Below, in pieces: positions 15,985 to 28,109 of a DNA stretch of 64,000 nucleotides. The number at the start of each line of letters is the position of its first letter. Within the stretch, counting starts at the first letter, position 1. The stretch covers positions 124,001 through 188,000 of the forward strand of contig JAHQIW010006036.1 in assembly GCA_019055375.1 (NCBI GenBank), given 5' to 3'. Both the position numbers and the translations under genes were made by a program. The DNA comes from Parelaphostrongylus tenuis (lineage: Eukaryota; Nematoda; Chromadorea; Rhabditida; Metastrongylidae). The notes under the pieces were generated by a model. The model ran no database searches. It was not told the DNA's origin and saw only the letters and a list, made by a program, of their open reading frames with translations.

Positions 15985-16930
15985 TTTACGAGGTTGGTAT
16001 CTTTTTCCCAATCGATTGTTCTTCTTTCCGGTCGATGGGTTTTCTTGGTTGCTTGTGGCTGACGTTTCGGCAAATACGCCTTCTTCGGAGCCTGAACGTA
16101 TTATTCGTCAAAACTTTATTTATATTACTATGCCATGTGAGAAAAAAAAGAAATAAATTGAAATCTAGGGTGTTGATAAGCGATAACTGATTCAGGGAAA
16201 ACCACTCACCGTGCAATCTAGTCTAGGGACTACCTATGTTGTTAGCACAGGGTGACGTATGAACCTGCCACCCCATGCCACTAGGTCAAATTAACGATAG
16301 GTGTCAGCTGAGATCCAGGCTAGAAAATCAATCTGAGATAAGGTGCCATGTGGTTGGTTTTGTTAAGGCACTCTCCCTTTTTGTTCACTCGCGGGTTTTC
16401 GGAATTTATCCAGAAAGCTTCAAGGGTTTTTCGCGCCGATTTTTTAATTCGTGCCCCAGGATTTTGACTACTACCTCGAAATCGTCATCGTTGCGCATTT
16501 GCATCCTGTGTGTACCTAGAGGTTTACTTGAGTCTTTATTTGTTTTTTTCGTTTAGGTGTTCTTTAATGCGTAGTGAAGTGGTCTGCCTGTTTCGCCAAT
16601 ATATTTGCCACCACATGTCTTACAAGAGATACGGTATATGTACCTAAGCTTATGCAATCGCCGTCTCTACCGCTGGGACAAATAATGCAGTTCTTTGTAT
16701 TACATAGACGGTCATACGAGCGGTTTCGAACTAATTGACGAAGCAGCGTTTTAGAAGGGATCTCTACAATTCCTACAGAATCTTTTAGAGCACTGTTTTC
16801 TATACACTTTCTGATAGCGGTACTTACTTTTTCTGTTATGAAAGGTAGTATAAGAGGTGCCTTACTGTTTAGGTGTCGTGCCCTATCGTTCCCATTGCGA
16901 AGCTCTTCGCTCTTACTCAGCCTCTCCTAT
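15985..16930 (-). mobile_element. Penelope-like element fragment
   Basis: Minus strand at 16560-16690 encodes CIICPSGRDGDC, then after a frameshift ISCKTCGGKYIGETGRPL, a GIY-YIG domain. 16280-16500 carries the C-terminal tail. 16750-16920 is the connector. 16057-16092 is a terminal hammerhead-like motif. The RT is absent, so the copy is 5'-truncated. Confidence 0.75.
16057..16092 (-). ncRNA. Penelope-linked hammerhead motif (family C)
   Basis: Minus strand: stem I GGCU/AGCC perfect, core CCGAAGA (U4 changed to C), stem II GGC/GCC, GAAA, two-pair stem III ACGU, GUC cleavage triplet. Minimal stem III is typical of Penelope hammerheads. Confidence 0.6.
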
Positions 16931-17314
16931 TGGCTCATAAAGAACTACTATTCTCAATCAAACGATGAATGCGAGGAAACGACTTTAATGTTACAGGTGC
17001 TGTGATCCGCACAGTAAGAAAAGGTGTGATACTCATTTATTATTTTTGCCTGCATATGCATCATTATACAATAGTATAAATAAATATATATATATGCATG
17101 ATTATCAAATATTTTACCTCTTTCGGATAGTGCTGTGATGTTATAACAGTGTATCAAAGAAACTGACAGGAAAAGAGCGATAGCAGAACAATGAACTGAT
17201 AGTGTAGAGGTAAGAATGCACTCCAAGTAAGGGTAAAACGCCAGGCTCATTTTTACCTGAGTTTCCACGTCTTAATATTAGCCAACATTCCTGAGGAATA
17301 CCCAATAGTGTGGA

Positions 17315-17410
17315 GTGTTGTGCAAAAACATTTGCGTCAGCCGGGATTCGAACCCAGATCTCACTCTTTCCAGGAGCGTGTGCTAACCGTTGCACCACCG
17401 AATCCTGAGG
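17315..17410 (-). repeat. tRNA-like SINE copy
   Basis: Minus strand GGTGGTGCAACGGTTAGCAC (A box) and GGGTTCGAATCCCGG (perfect T arm and B box), flanked by GTTGTGCAAAAACATTTGCG as in the other copies. The acceptor stem does not pair. Confidence 0.6.
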
Positions 17411-17445
17411 AATCACAAATGCTGATTAGCACTCGCTTAATGACA

Positions 17446-17770
17446 TAACAATATCGGCTCAATTCGTGTACCAGCCAAAGAGCAATCGAGTGTACAACAC
17501 ACTGTGTTAGGTGAAATTTTCACTTGACATAAGTGTAAAACGTTCGCCTTCGATAACTCTCTATAAGGAGAGTAGGGCTCACAAGAGAGCTGACCAATAA
17601 GAAAGATCGAAAGACGACGGGCTCTGCCCGACTGACGAGTCTTTGAATACGAAACACAAATATTGGGCTGTACAAGAGCCCTCACCAGACCACATGACAT
17701 GTTGGCTCAAATAACATTGAAAGGATCTGTTGAAATTGAGGGTGGTCTTGGTAAAACACTAAAATAAAGG
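17446..17770 (+). mobile_element. Single family A hammerhead element
   Basis: Aligns in reverse with the unit at 60041-60383: GAGCAATCGAGTGTACAACA, the TTCACTTGACAT block, the hammerhead, GAGCCCTCACCAGACCACAT, and the terminal AATTGAGGGTGGTCTTGG. Confidence 0.7.
17626..17670 (+). ncRNA. Hammerhead ribozyme, family A, degraded
   Basis: GCCCGA, CUGACGAG and CGAAACAC are kept. Stem II is partly mismatched and stem III has lost the CACGUG palindrome, so it is probably inactive. Confidence 0.6.
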
Positions 17771-18029
17771 TAAATTACTTGACCATACGAAAGAAAAAAC
17801 ACGATTTGAATGCTGACATCAACAATACATTTTTGTGGTTTGTGAAAACTAGCAAGTTTTACCGAATTTTTCCATCATCATCAATCTAAATTTCGTTTAA
17901 CCGAGTATTGAGATTCTTAACAAAAATCTCGCCTTCTTACAGATTCATCAGTTTATGACCACTTGCGATTTCGTAATGAAAAAAAACTATCTAATTACCC
18001 ATAGATCTAGAGCGATGTGCATAACTTTC

Positions 18030-18101
18030 GCGTCAGGCGGGACTAGAACCTCACCTCACTCTTTCCGGGAACGCGTGCTCTATCCGTTACACTACTGACG
18101 C
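18030..18101 (-). repeat. tRNA-like unit of SINE family A'
   Basis: Inverted partner of the unit at 18296. Acceptor stem intact, T stem partly broken (GAGG in place of GCGGG). Confidence 0.6.
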
Positions 18102-18295
18102 CCATTTTACACATCGCTCTTTCTACGCTGTAGCGCACTTATTTATAACATAATACCACCGCTATAAGCGGTTAAACAATATTTGTCAGCGTGACTGGGT
18201 TCAATGACGAGATCGACTACCCGGGCCAGGCCGTTGACGGCTGGCGGCTGACAGATAGGTGCGCTACAGCGTAGAAAGAGCGATGTGTAAGATGG

Positions 18296-18368
18296 GCGTC
18301 AGTATTGTAACGGATAGAACACGCAATCCCGGAAAGTGTGAGGTGCGGGTTCTAGTCCCGCCTGACGC
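18296..18368 (+). repeat. tRNA-like unit of SINE family A'
   Basis: 73 nt with a perfect 7-bp acceptor stem (GCGTCAG/CTGACGC), D-region TTGTAACGGATAGA (A box) and T arm GCGGGTTCTAGTCCCGC (B box). It resembles tRNA-Gly. The anticodon arm does not pair well, so it is a SINE head and not a working tRNA. Confidence 0.65.
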
Positions 18369-18466
18369 GAAAGTTTTTGCACATCGCTCTACATCTATGA
18401 GTATATATTTATAACATCATATCATCGCTATAAGCGGTTAAATGAAAAAGAATATTATTTAATTAC

Positions 18467-18645
18467 CGTTTTCTGAATCTTATACTTTGGTTTGAAATGC
18501 TGCAGATCATATTCGGACGGTAACTTGCTGCCGTAGTCCTGACCACCTAGGAACTTAACGAACATTCGAAGAGCAGGACCGCTGCGATCCGCTTGTACAA
18601 AATTACCGGCACCATGAAAAATCGAGAAATGTTTGGCCTTTACTT
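18467..18645 (-). pseudogene. Serine carboxypeptidase (peptidase S10) C-terminal exon fragment, catalytic His lost
   Basis: Minus-strand open segment flanked by a TTTAG acceptor and a GTAATT donor. It encodes VKAKHFSIFHGAGNFVQADR then SGPALRMFVKFL. This matches the S10 region around the charge-relay histidine, normally GAGH(F/M)VPxDRPGPALQMF. The His is Asn here (GAGN) and the Pro of DRPGP is Ser. No neighbouring exons with the Ser or Asp motifs were found within several kilobases. It could be a decayed gene piece, or the terminal exon of a catalytically dead member. The lack of partner exons and its position among SINE foldbacks favour a fragment. Confidence 0.55.
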
Positions 18646-18679
18646 CTAAACGGCCACAATAATTTGACACAAACAAACA

Positions 18680-20620
18680 ATCAATCAGTTTCGTTGTTAG
18701 GTGAATCGATCACAGTTCGAGAGCATTAGGACATTGCCTCCTGCTTTTTGAGTACCAAAACTTTCGTCTGCTTCATTGTCTATAAATTACTATCCATTGA
18801 AGTAGAAGCATAGTAAATGGAATCCACAACAAATTGACAAGCTATTACTTCCTCTACTCATCAAACTCCTGCACCAGTGGCTTATTGACTTTGAACTAGA
18901 ACGAAGACTCATCCCTCAGAAAAGTCACCACGTTAAGGAAATGTTCAAAATTGTCGTACAGAAGCTCTGCAAAAAGGGTTGGAGTAAATTACGATAATCA
19001 ATAGGAAATCATTTTATTTGACCGCCTACTGCGGTGTTATGCTGTTATTTATAACCCAGTGATGTAGAGTGGTGTGCAAAAACGTTTGCGCCAGCGGGAT
19101 AAAATACGATAGAGTTCAATCAGCTACCAATGGTTGCTTAGCCACCAAGAATAATTGAATAATGGGTAACGAAGAAAAGTACACATAACGTCATTCATGT
19201 ATTTTACGCAACTTTAGTGTGCCATGTAAATAAATACGTTGTGTTGTCAAGCTACTAGAAAGCTTTCAAAGAAAAATTGTATAGAGGTCACTTCCACTAG
19301 CATATCAAAGACTGGTTCAGAGTAATCTTCTTAGGGATATCGAGATAGCAATTGTGAAGCCATATTTCAGAAATGCCAGGTAATATGCAAAAATTGGAAG
19401 CTGAGGCAAGATAACTGAACCAGCGTTTCATCCTTACCTGAGTCGCGTCTTAGTCGCAGAATGAGCCATAGCAGAGGAATGTAATACTACTAGTGGTCAG
19501 CACGCGCCCATGGTGAGAGTGAATTACGGGTTCAACTCCCGTTTGTTGCTTACAATTTGTAAATCGCTGAGCATTCTTGAACAGGTAGCATATCATAATA
19601 CTGCTTGGAAGAGGTTTAACAAAAGAATTTCTGTACATTTCAGAGTTTTTCCGAAATTCAGTACAAGTCGCCATGGGCCCTTCGCAAGTAGGACGATAAA
19701 AACCGACTTGTGAATAGATTCTAACAGTTGTAAAGCTTTCTGAGATACTAAGGACTTCTGTATTAGTTGGATGTCGCGAAGAAAGGTAAAAATTGATCTA
19801 ATTCTACTACTAACAATTGCTTTTCAAGTACGTCCCACTGATAATAAGTAATATGCCATAAAAACCGCAGTAAAATATTTTTTAGTTGTCCTAAAAGCTT
19901 CGTCTACTTTTGAAGGGTCTCTTTTCTCGGCTATTGTACCATTATTTACAATTTTCACCTCTTTCTGAAGCTAGTCTATCGTCAATAAGCTTGCCTGAGC
20001 AACTCTTACTAGATTTTGATCGACAGTAGATGAGAAGTGAAATATTGCAGCAACGCACTTTCATAGTCAAAAGGTCGATAGTCGCAGAACCATATGTAAT
20101 TGCTTACTATATCTTGCTATTTGAGCTTGATAACTACAAAAGATAAAGTCGATTTCTCCTTTTTTCTCACTAAGGTAACACAGAACTGAAAATTGATCTT
20201 TCTCGTTAAACGAGAGCTCTTTGAAAGAGATAACCATTCGAAACCATGAATCTCTGGCTGGCTTTTTTGAAAAGCTCCCATTATAACATTGCAAAATTCG
20301 ATGCAAACTTGTGTTTTACAACGGCGCGTATGTCAATATTAGTTCGCGTGAAGACGAAAGGCATACGAACGTGAGGAGAAATTTTTTTAGTATCAGAGTC
20401 ATCGTTTTATCTCGAATTTCTTTCAAAGTGGAGGAACAACTTCTAATTATATAACGAATATCGCACTTCACATGTGAACCGCCGAGGTGCCCTCGATTGA
20501 TGACAGAGCCGTGTTCAAACAGCGACATCCTCTTTGCGTCCCCCCGCCCCGCTCCGTAGATTGACTTGAAAACACATGCTCGCGCATGTGAATTAGTTCT
20601 GTCACTATCCAATATTTAGT
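18680..20620. other. No supported gene
   Basis: Contains a short SINE A' end (19061-19092) and the tRNA-like head at 19465. Remaining ORFs are unconvincing. Confidence 0.4.
19465..19555 (+). repeat. Degenerate tRNA-like SINE head
   Basis: CTAGTGGTCAGCACG (A box) and ACGGGTTCAACTCCCGT (T arm with B box) at tRNA spacing. Poor acceptor stem. Confidence 0.45.
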
Positions 20621-20629
20621 GATAGTCTA

Positions 20630-23250
20630 GAGAAAGAGCTTTTAATAGAATCATGCGAGTGTGAAGCACAAATGTTTTTCTTTCGCTAAAGCGTCATAAA
20701 AAGACTTTTTGAAGAACGACTGTGTGACGCATCAGCCAGAGATATAGGATTTTGAAAGATTACTAACACTCTATGTAAAAACTCATGTACAACGAAAGGT
20801 ATCGGTTCTCGTTGCTGTGCTATCAAACGGAAAGTATCCGATTTTGTTACACTACATAGAACATTACGAAGTGACAGAATTCAAATATTTTATTCTTTTA
20901 AAAATTCTATTATTTAGAGCATTGAAGATCCAATAGGAACAACATATTATTAGGCACAAAGTCCTTGTGTAATTGCAAGAAAAAGAAGAAAAGAATCATT
21001 CTGCAGCATCTCAGGATGTGCGCAGATTGTGATTTGACTGAGATTACCCACATACATGTCATTGCTTGCCAAGCAAGCTCAGTGCAGGTGACGAATATTA
21101 ATAGGACATCTTAATGTAGTAATCGCTTATTCAACACTCACCAACAGCTCTTCAAATCTTGTGATGTTATCATGCTCCAGCGATTCGCCAAATCTTCAAT
21201 AAACCACTGAGCGTTAAGGATGTTGCATTCGAGGTTCTCGTCGCCTTCGTAGATGAGTGTTATCAGCGGATATCAAGAACTGCAACTGAATATTTTCGAG
21301 TTTTCAACAAGGCAGTGGCGAGATTTTGATTGCTCTGTACTGCAGTTTAGAGCCATTTTCCAGCCTCATTATGAATGTGAAGGGCAGTTCGAACATCCTA
21401 ACTGTTTCACATAATCTTCTATATTGTTGTGCATAGAGAAACAATTGAATGATTCATTAATGACTTATAATTGCGTTAACAATCAATCAGTGTTGTCCAT
21501 ACGATCTGAATTATTTCTTAGGTGAAAGTCAGCTGTACTACTTAGAGAAGATAAGTAGTCAGAGCGTTTGGAACGACGTATACCTGTGCTATTACACGAC
21601 TGCTTAGGTGCGTTTTCTGTTGAACACAGTGTTCTTCCAATCCTTCAGTAGTTATTCGAAAGTATAATCTCGGCAATCTCAATATTATGTATGGTTTCCT
21701 GAAACGCTTTCTGATTTCATTGAGAAGCAAAAATAAAATTATGCTTCACACCTAGTTTGATTTGTTTAGGTCGGCTGACGCCTGCGGATCGCTTTTCGCT
21801 AGATGTCCGGTAGTCATTCGATTGCTCAAATCTCGACAGTCTCGAGCTAAAAATGGCTTGCAGAAAGGTTTTATAGAACACCGTAAGAGAATAAAGAGAA
21901 TCACGTTTCGCATTCGGAGTAATTATTGCGTCCGTTCGAACATCACAGACGGCTTATTGATGCTTATGAGCGAATTCTATAAGTTAAAGCCTTTATATCT
22001 ACACCGAGGGATATTACAAAAAAAACTATCATGAAGCTATTTTGAGTGAAAATAGCGACTACGTGTCAAACAATTCCCCATGCTTTCGTGAGAAAAACAC
22101 GATTGATAAGAACATTTTTCTTCTTGTCTATCTACAATTTCGTGCGCCATTAGATAGTTTGAAAGTTCTTATTTTATTATGGAGCTTGTTTTTCTTTCTA
22201 AAACTCATACACTATGCTCTAGCGGCGAGAGGTAGACAACATTTTGTCTTTGATGCAATCAGCTCGTAATTTGAACTTCACAGAGCGCCTCGATAAACAA
22301 TATATGATAAAAGTTTGATTCTATGAAAGCTTTACCGACACGAATAGGTGGATTATTATCGAAGTCAGTCTACAGCGTATTTTTTTGAGAAAAAGGCTCC
22401 AGTTATTTTATAAAAAATTCTACTTATCATGGAAGAAGTCATGTCCTCGTGATAACAACTCATTCACAACTCTACATTTCTTTCGACAATATTGTAAGAG
22501 TGAATTTGAAAATACATTTCCTACAATTTATGAGGTTCATTTATTTTACCAGGGTCATATGAAGAAACGATCTCCTTTGCTGGACAACAATTTTCGTAAG
22601 TGTGGTAATAATCATTCGGAAGGTCAAATCGTTGTCTCATTGCTTTACGTGACCGTCTTTTGTGAAGCCTATTTTATACCGTTGTAGTGGAGAAGCAAAA
22701 CACCTGTGTTTCATCCACGCATACTTCTCGGGGGCCAGAACTCTTTCCTCAGGTTATATAACATTTGATATCGTAAGTTTCTACGATTCTAAGACTGTGC
22801 TTATTATTACGAAAGACCGTTCCTGAAGTCCAGCAGAGGAAGCAAGATCGAGTTTTACGTATGCGGGCATTTATTTTTCGGCTGGTGTGTGGGTTGGGTG
22901 TTCGATAATCGCGAATTCGATACGGCTTTCAAAGAATAATCGATCGATCAATCGTTGACTCGACTCGCATGTCGAGTGCAGCTTTTGTTATCTGATTTTG
23001 GGTATTTTCTACGCTTAGAAAAACTCCTAATAAAACGTAAGAATTTGAAATTACAGGATTTCCTCCATGCGTTTCATATGATTCTGTGCTTCCAGCAAAG
23101 TAATAATGGAGACGTGCTGCCGGTGTAAAACATCATTTTATTTCGAATGATATGCCGTTATGAGAGGGTCCTTTCAAAAAAGAAGCATATAATGCAGCAG
23201 CTAGAGATTTAAGCCTTCAATAATTACTAGTAAGCTTATGAAACACCTTT
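20630..23250. repeat. Dispersed repeat D region, no gene seen
   Basis: AAAGATTACTAACACTCTAT, TTGAGAAGCAAAAATAAAAT and related blocks recur in both orientations. Short ORFs such as 22385-22687 and 21762-22034 lack recognisable domains. Confidence 0.35.
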
Positions 23251-23259
23251 GTCTAGCGT

Positions 23260-25050
23260 TACGGGACATTTCTTCGTTTGTCCTCGGACTGGAGAGACCT
23301 ACTACGTTCTCGGCGTAACCCCCGATAGAATTTGTATTTATCTATTTGCGGAGTCCTCTTCGGAAATAACACATTTTCTTTAGTCAAATTTTCGAAAATT
23401 TTCCACTCACGCTGTTGGTTTCCTATGCAAAATATCCAAGCATCAACAGCTTATTGAATTAATCTTAGTCAGAAAAAAAAATTGCTTTTGCTCATACATT
23501 AGCACGGTCAACAATTTACCCTTGCTTCGTCGAATTTGAATTTCTTAAACTCAAGAAATTATACTTCCTGCTTTTCCATAGAACTATTAGTAGTAAGTCA
23601 GTAGCTCGAAAATTAGTATTTAATAAATTGGCTGGTCTTTAAAAAGCCGTCATAACTCCTGCACCAAGGGCAAAAAAGTCGCCTCGCCTTCAGGTCAAAT
23701 AGCCTGCTGTTTGAAATTTACAGCAGGTTTAGTTGGCAGTTATGATGATAAAATTTGGATGGTCGGAACATTTCATGTAACAAAAAGTGCTTTATGAGGA
23801 GATGTCTATAGCTATTTTATTGAACCCCATACGTCTCAATAGTCCTTACTTTCCATAGAAAATCAATTAACAATTAACATCCTTCAAAAATCGAACATAT
23901 TTCCAACTCTCGTTTCGCATTCTTATCGCCTACCTTGTGAAATTGAAACCTTGTTTTCTTACTCATTATTTAGCCGATAGCGATACACATGCCTGTTCTA
24001 TAATCTACTTCGAATATAGAATATGCACAGTTCGCAAAAGTCGATTGACACTTGCACATGAACCTTTCGTTTTTTTAAAACCTTCCATGGTCGTCAAAGA
24101 GAAGGATGGAATAATGAGTTATGTTACCTTCTATGGACCATTACTGATTATCTCTTCATCGGTGTTCTTCCGATGGGACCGGGAAAGAACACAATAATAA
24201 TATAAGTTCGAAAACTTGCCCTCATTCGGAGATTGAAAAGATCAAATTGACTCACAATTTTCTCAGTTGACCACCACTTCCGGAGACGCCTCTTTGAATA
24301 AAACGACTTACCAGTGGTAATAATGAACAAGCAAAATTATACAGTACTCTTGCAGGTTTTCCTAAAAACGGTTGTGGACCTTCGCACAGTGTATTTCAAT
24401 AGCGAAAAATTACTTGACTCCTCATTGTATATGTAAACTACAATAATTCGTAGAAATCAACAACGTCTATGTATTAGAGCGATTCCAGTGGAGGAGGGCA
24501 CTTGTAGGAAGCATTTGAGCGAACCAACTCTGTGGTATCCTCGTGGACAGCCACATTTACACGCGCGTGGTGACAATGAACCTATTTGGAGAGGTTAGCC
24601 TGCGGTGAATGTATAAAGATCGTCTTGAGGACAACCAAAAAGTACGTAAGACACATATTAATGCACGTGTCCTGTGACAAAGGTTGCATCACCGCGTAAT
24701 ATTCATATTAAAGTATAAGGGCATATATAGAAAATGGTTACAACAGGGCGATAGGAAAAGTCTGTTCCACAGATCCTATCCTTGAAAGCGCAACAATAAC
24801 CAAAAAATGTTATTCCATTATGGAAAATTGATATCGCATGCAGTATGCATCACCATTTTTAACCAACTAGACCTTGTTTTCTCATTAATAATCGCTGTTA
24901 CGGCTTTTGAATATTGAAGTTAACGAGAACATTTCCGTTATCGGGCAAAAGTTTTTGAAGAAAACATTTAATTGGACAACAGCCTTCTATCAGTTTACTA
25001 GTAAAAATTTGAAAGCTTAAATCTCGGATATGTCAGAATTGCACTTTTCT
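23260..25050. other. No supported gene
   Basis: AT-rich intergenic DNA; 23937-24197 is open without a recognisable domain. Confidence 0.4.
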
Positions 25051-25059
25051 AAAAAGATA

Positions 25060-26480
25060 CGGTACTTATCGGTTATAAAGTAACAAATGAATATTGGTCC
25101 TTACTCGTTGGGCGAGGATTTTTCATAGGAGTTTAAAAGATCATTTCAAAGCCTTAATCTCGGCTAGCGCTTTATCTAGCCGCTTTTCTGAACAGTCTTC
25201 TCTTAGCACTGTAGCATCTAAAATGAAATTATGTTTTACACCCACTACGCCCTTCATTTTTATCACGCGTATAATTCGCTGGAAGTAAATAGCTAATGGC
25301 AAATAAAGACAAATGAGCGTATAGAGGAAACCTCGTCGCATCTGAGTCAATCCGTTCATATGGATATTATTCCAAAGTCGAGAAAGAATACTAAGTTTCA
25401 CCCAATATGTCCAACCGGTCAGGTCATCGATCGATCCCCACCCCTTCCACGTAGGTTGGCTAGTAAACATGTCACCGAATATGTGAAACTTGGTCTTATT
25501 TTTCCTGCTAAACTGCATTGAAACGGTCCTTCCAGAAAATAAGCACGGCGTTGTGATTATCAAAACTCACGCTATTGAATGATTACTAATAGGCTAATAA
25601 AAAAGCTCTGTCTAGTGAAGTGCAAGACGCTAATATTTCCGCAAGACGCTAATGTTTTCTTTCTCCTGCAAAACTATCAAAAGAGCTTTTTGAAAAAGCA
25701 AGCACATTTTTGAGTTCTTTGAGACTTTTGCTATCTAAAGTATCTTTACTCGGCGTCGATTTCGTCAGAGGATTATTTAACCTCAAGGGATCGACGGAAC
25801 CGAGGGAGGGTGCTACTGATGAGTCCCAATAGGAAGAAATAGGCGCCTATATAGCACTAGACCTATCGGCTCAAAACATGTCATATCCTTATCAGATTGA
25901 ATCGTTTTTGAGCGGGTTTGTAAAAGAGCGGTCGATAGCAGAGCTATCTAAAGTGTACTAGCACACTAAAAGAGTAGTTTTGTTAAGCGAAATATAAGCG
26001 AGACGAGAAAAGAAAACGCATTATCGGTGAAGCATAATTTATTTCGATTTTTGCAGCATTATAAAAGGGTGTTTTGAAAAACCGTTAAGTATGGTTATGA
26101 GCAGAGAGAGACTTGAAGCTTTCGAATGATCACTAACACTCCTATGAAAAATTCTTATGCAGCGAATAAGGTAGCATATTCGTTTGTTTCCTCATGACCG
26201 AAAAGTGCCAAAAAGACCTTCTTGTAGTGCTGTAGCATTCAAAATAAAATTATATTTCACACTTGCCGGACCTATTGCGCTTATCATGTTTCATCTCGCA
26301 TGACAGAAGTCTTGCTCTAGACTATCAGTGAGCATTCGATAGTGTAAGTTTTGGACTTCAATACTGTGTTTCCTTTTTGAAATGACTGTTTTACTGCACT
26401 GTAAGAGGGGATATAAGATTGCATTTGATATCGTCGCGATTGCGCGCGACGCGTGTGAAACATAATTTTATTTTGAAAGC
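25060..26480. repeat. Degenerate dispersed repeat D, cluster with a hammerhead insertion
   Basis: Diverged units sharing two blocks: GCGAAAATAAAATTATGTTT-like (often next to a CACTGTAGC motif) and AAGCTTTCGAATGATCACTA-like. Unit spacing is roughly 160-200 bp. ORFs here, including a 140-codon one at 25141-25563, are repeat by-products. The family B hammerhead lies at 25810. Confidence 0.5.
25810..25857 (+). ncRNA. Hammerhead ribozyme, family B
   Basis: Stem I GUGCUA (25810-25815) pairs fully with UAGCAC (25852-25857). CUGAUGAG 25816-25823. Stem II UCC/GGA with CAAUA loop region; the last pair (G10.1-C11.1) is G-A. GAAA 25836-25839. Stem III is the palindrome AUAGGCGCCUAU, and the AUA triplet puts cleavage after A25851. 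The stem II sequence resembles the well known schistosome hammerhead. Confidence 0.75.
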
Positions 26481-26489
26481 TACAGAGTT

Positions 26490-28100
26490 ACAAGGAAGTA
26501 TGTTTTAAAAAAATACGTTTTTGAACCGAGATTTACCCCTATGAGTATTTACCCATAGGCCAACGGAAATTCTAAGTCCAATAAAAAAGAATTCTTCAAA
26601 AACTTCCGTTTGATGACGGAGTAAACGATGATATTCAATGAAAGTAACGATACAAACATAGAGTTTTTTTGTAGTAGCATCGTTTTGGACAACTTTTTTT
26701 AATTGATCGAATACTAGAGACAATATGATAGTGTGGTAAACTAGCGCTTTTATTCACGCATAAGAGCTATGTATGCTCCAAAGCATATGAACTGCAGAGT
26801 AAATCGTGATATTTGAAGTAGAATGGACGCCCAAAAGTGACTTAAGACGAATAAATTAAACCACAATTATATAATGAAGATTGCGCACCGCTATCTGCGA
26901 TGCTGTGCCGAATGAGTTGAAAGTTCCGTCGTCAACTAATCGTCAAATGATGCACTGTGGCTCGACTTTATGCGCGAAGCCGCTGGATGCGCATCTGTTT
27001 GCAACACAGGATGAAATCCTAATCAATGCTCATCTAAGCATAGACTGAGTAGCATTTCTGAAGCACGTCCAGGATCAACCATAGGAAAAGCAGCACACGA
27101 GAGTTACATCTAGTCATTTAAGGATTACGAAGTAATCGTTATCGTTTAACAAAAGGTTCTATTTACTTGCGGCATATTATTTTCGATGGTACTATTATTT
27201 CCCATTTATTATAAAAAGACTAGGCAATGTGATTGCAAAAGGACATGCAAATTGCAGCGGTTTTACGAATGATATGTCTGAACAATATTGAAAAGACTGT
27301 TTCTTTTTTTTCACATATTTCGCAGTAGTTTGAGGGACTGTACAACATTACCATCTCACAAGCTGCTCGGCTTTTAGTAAATCTGCTGCACAAGTGTCAC
27401 ACTGCCACAGCTTAAACCGAAGTGTGTTTGCACTCTCAGTGGATATGATATTGTTCAAGAAAAATGCCTCTCGCTACAGTTGTATTTCACGAGAACATTT
27501 ACAGTCACGAAAAAAATTGATGAAGAATTCCAAGAGGTTCCTTTAAGAACATATTCGTTGAGTACACTCCATGTAATTTTGCTTTGATTCCTGTGATTGT
27601 TGGTGTGCAAATCTAGAAAAACACTCTACTTTTCTCCGGCAGCTATGCAGCGTTTGCAGGAAAGTTCTAAAAAATGTTACACACCTTCTGATTGAGATAA
27701 ATAGTAGCTACATGCAAAGCCGTTGCATTCAACGCCTTCTTGGCTGTCCGTAGAGTAGAGTGAAAAATCGTCAACCTGTCTCGGCACTGTCATTTCGTTC
27801 CAGGAGCTGCATTGATAGCAATCGTAGTATAAGTATTAAAGGTTGTTCCCAAACAAACAAGGTAATATATTCCTACTTCTAACTAAACCAAAAGCTTTCA
27901 TCTGAGATGGCTCTTGATTCTTTAGTAAAAGCTCTGAATTACATCGCGAAAGTCGTGTTAACTTTGACCTTAGCACTAGTAGAGAATTTTCGTTCGGCAA
28001 ACGTATCAATGCTTTCACCTTCTGACGAGTCGGAGTGCTTCAAGTCAACATTTTGCAATTATGTGGTACATTCTTCCACTCTTTTGCGTATTACCCGTTT
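26490..28100. other. No supported gene
   Basis: A GC-richer unidentified stretch at 26890-27060 has stops in all frames. The ORF at 27907-28230 overlaps a degenerate SINE. Confidence 0.35.
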
Positions 28101-28109
28101 CCACATATT

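Larger units (their letters stand above)
18003..18396. mobile_element. Inverted pair of tRNA-derived SINE copies (foldback)
   Basis: Arms 18003-18138 and 18259-18396 are near-perfect inverted repeats around a 120-bp spacer. Each arm contains a full tRNA-like unit of 72-73 nt. Outer ends share AGCGATGTGCA. A piece with TATAACAT and CGCTATAAGCGGTTAAA follows both copies. Confidence 0.75.

Noticed and set aside
18296..18368. Functional tRNA gene
   Set aside because: Acceptor and T stems are good, but the anticodon stem does not pair and the unit lies in a repeated foldback, so it is a SINE head.
25141..25563. 140-codon minus ORF
   Set aside because: Overlaps diverged dispersed repeat D blocks also found elsewhere; no domain.
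28022..28045. CTGACGAG string resembling a hammerhead core
   Set aside because: No GAAA at a suitable distance and no pairing flanks.
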